Shown piece by piece: positions 5,928 through 6,097 of a stretch of DNA of 6,097 nt. The stretch's first letter is position 1. Every line of letters starts with the position of its first letter. The notes below the pieces were generated by a model. It ran no database searches, had not been told where the DNA came from, and saw only the letters and a list, made by a program, of their open reading frames with translations. Origin of the DNA: Pseudomonadota bacterium (lineage in GTDB: Bacteria; Desulfobacterota; Desulfobacteria; Desulfobacterales; Desulfobacteraceae); the NCBI GenBank assembly GCA_018816605.1, contig JAHIVS010000697.1, positions 1-6,097 on the forward strand, written 5' to 3'. A program made the position numbers and the translations under genes.

Positions 5928-5990
5928 TTTTAATCTCCTTAAAATCCGCTGGTATCAAATTTGTCATTAACATTTTTTTAGAATTTATTT
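5928..5990. other. 63-nt rpsN-rpsH spacer
   Basis: This is the longest non-coding stretch in the window. It is AT-rich in the first half and contains the rpsH Shine-Dalgarno (AAGGAG in the mRNA) at its end. I see only a weak possible pairing (AAATTT with GGATTT around ATACCAGC), no U-tract terminator and no convincing promoter. Confidence 0.5.
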
Positions 5991-6097
5991 TTACCAACTT
6001 GATTTGGTAACACCGGGCAGCTTGCCTTCAGAAGCAAGGGTCCGGAAACAAATTCTGCAAATACCAGCTTTTCTGATAAATCCTCTTGGTCTACCGC
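5991..6097 (-). CDS. rpsN: 30S ribosomal protein S14, zinc type (C-terminal fragment, cut by window edge)
   Basis: The last 34 codons and TAA stop are present; the 5' part is beyond the right edge. S14 is a late-assembling protein of the 30S head, beside S3, S10 and S13. The visible translation [20 protein letters not shown] continues to [14 protein letters not shown]. This matches the short (about 61-residue) zinc-type S14: the GRPR segment follows the first CxxC (the two leading bases fit the end of a Cys codon), and the second CxxC (Cys-Arg-Ile-Cys) is intact. The GVTKSSW ending is typical of that form. The stop is followed two codons later in frame by another TAA. Its place before rpsH is the standard spc order. 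Confidence 0.96.
   Translation of the reverse strand, partial: GRPRGFIRKAGICRICFRTLASEGKLPGVTKSSW

Larger units (their letters stand above)
1..6097 (-). other. Single-direction spc-alpha ribosomal gene cluster
   Basis: Fourteen genes run in the same direction with spacers of 2 to 63 nt and no convincing internal intrinsic terminator or sigma-70-like promoter. This is consistent with one long transcript covering the spc and alpha operons, with expression tuned mainly by translational coupling and ribosomal-protein feedback. Transcript boundaries lie outside the window, so single-transcript status is an inference from spacing. Confidence 0.8.

Noticed and set aside
6018..6036. Short stem CTTGC...GCAAG in the rpsN 3' part
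   Set aside because: About seven pairs including a wobble, inside coding sequence and without a U tract; well within chance.
1..6097. A previously undescribed system hidden among the genes
   Set aside because: Each gene has a clear ribosomal, translation, translocation or transcription identity, order follows the known spc-alpha arrangement, and no gap is large enough for an extra gene beyond rpmJ.

Overview
The window is one uninterrupted run of fourteen ribosomal and transcription/translation genes, all on the minus strand. It reads from the right edge to the left as rpsN (partial) - rpsH - rplF - rplR - rpsE - rpmD - rplO - secY - infA - rpmJ - rpsM - rpsK - rpsD - rpoA (partial). This is the second half of the spc operon joined directly to the alpha operon. 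Nearly every base is coding. The spacers, in transcription order, are about 63, 14, 20, 16, 11, 2, 32, 38, 59, 12, 24, 43 and 48 nt, and no gene-free stretch reaches 100 nt.

The source is a bacterium. Gene order (rpsD between rpsK and rpoA, infA kept in the cluster), moderate GC and the style of the protein sequences fit a Desulfobacterota (former Deltaproteobacteria) genome, plausibly a Desulfobacterales member. That placement is an inference from general familiarity, not from a search.

Layout: 5991-6097 holds the zinc-type S14 C-terminus. From 5927 down to 3441 lie S8, L6, L18, S5, L30 and L15. SecY, the membrane channel of the Sec translocon, follows at 3408-2089. Initiation factor IF-1 and the 37-residue L36 (1659-1772, easily missed) bridge to S13, S11, S4 and the first 46 codons of RNA polymerase alpha. 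The products supply both ribosomal subunits, the initiation factor, the translocon to which ribosomes dock and the assembly platform of RNA polymerase, so co-transcription matches their demand with growth rate.

I see no mobile element, CRISPR array, RNA gene, pseudogene, frameshift or clear internal promoter or terminator, and no undescribed system. Points worth a second look are modest: three small-subunit genes (rpsE, rpsM, rpsD) start with TTG; rplO contains a long, nearly perfect inverted repeat; the infA leader has a distant Shine-Dalgarno and a two-codon ORF; adk and map are absent between secY and infA; and each of S4, L36 and S14 is of the zinc-binding form.
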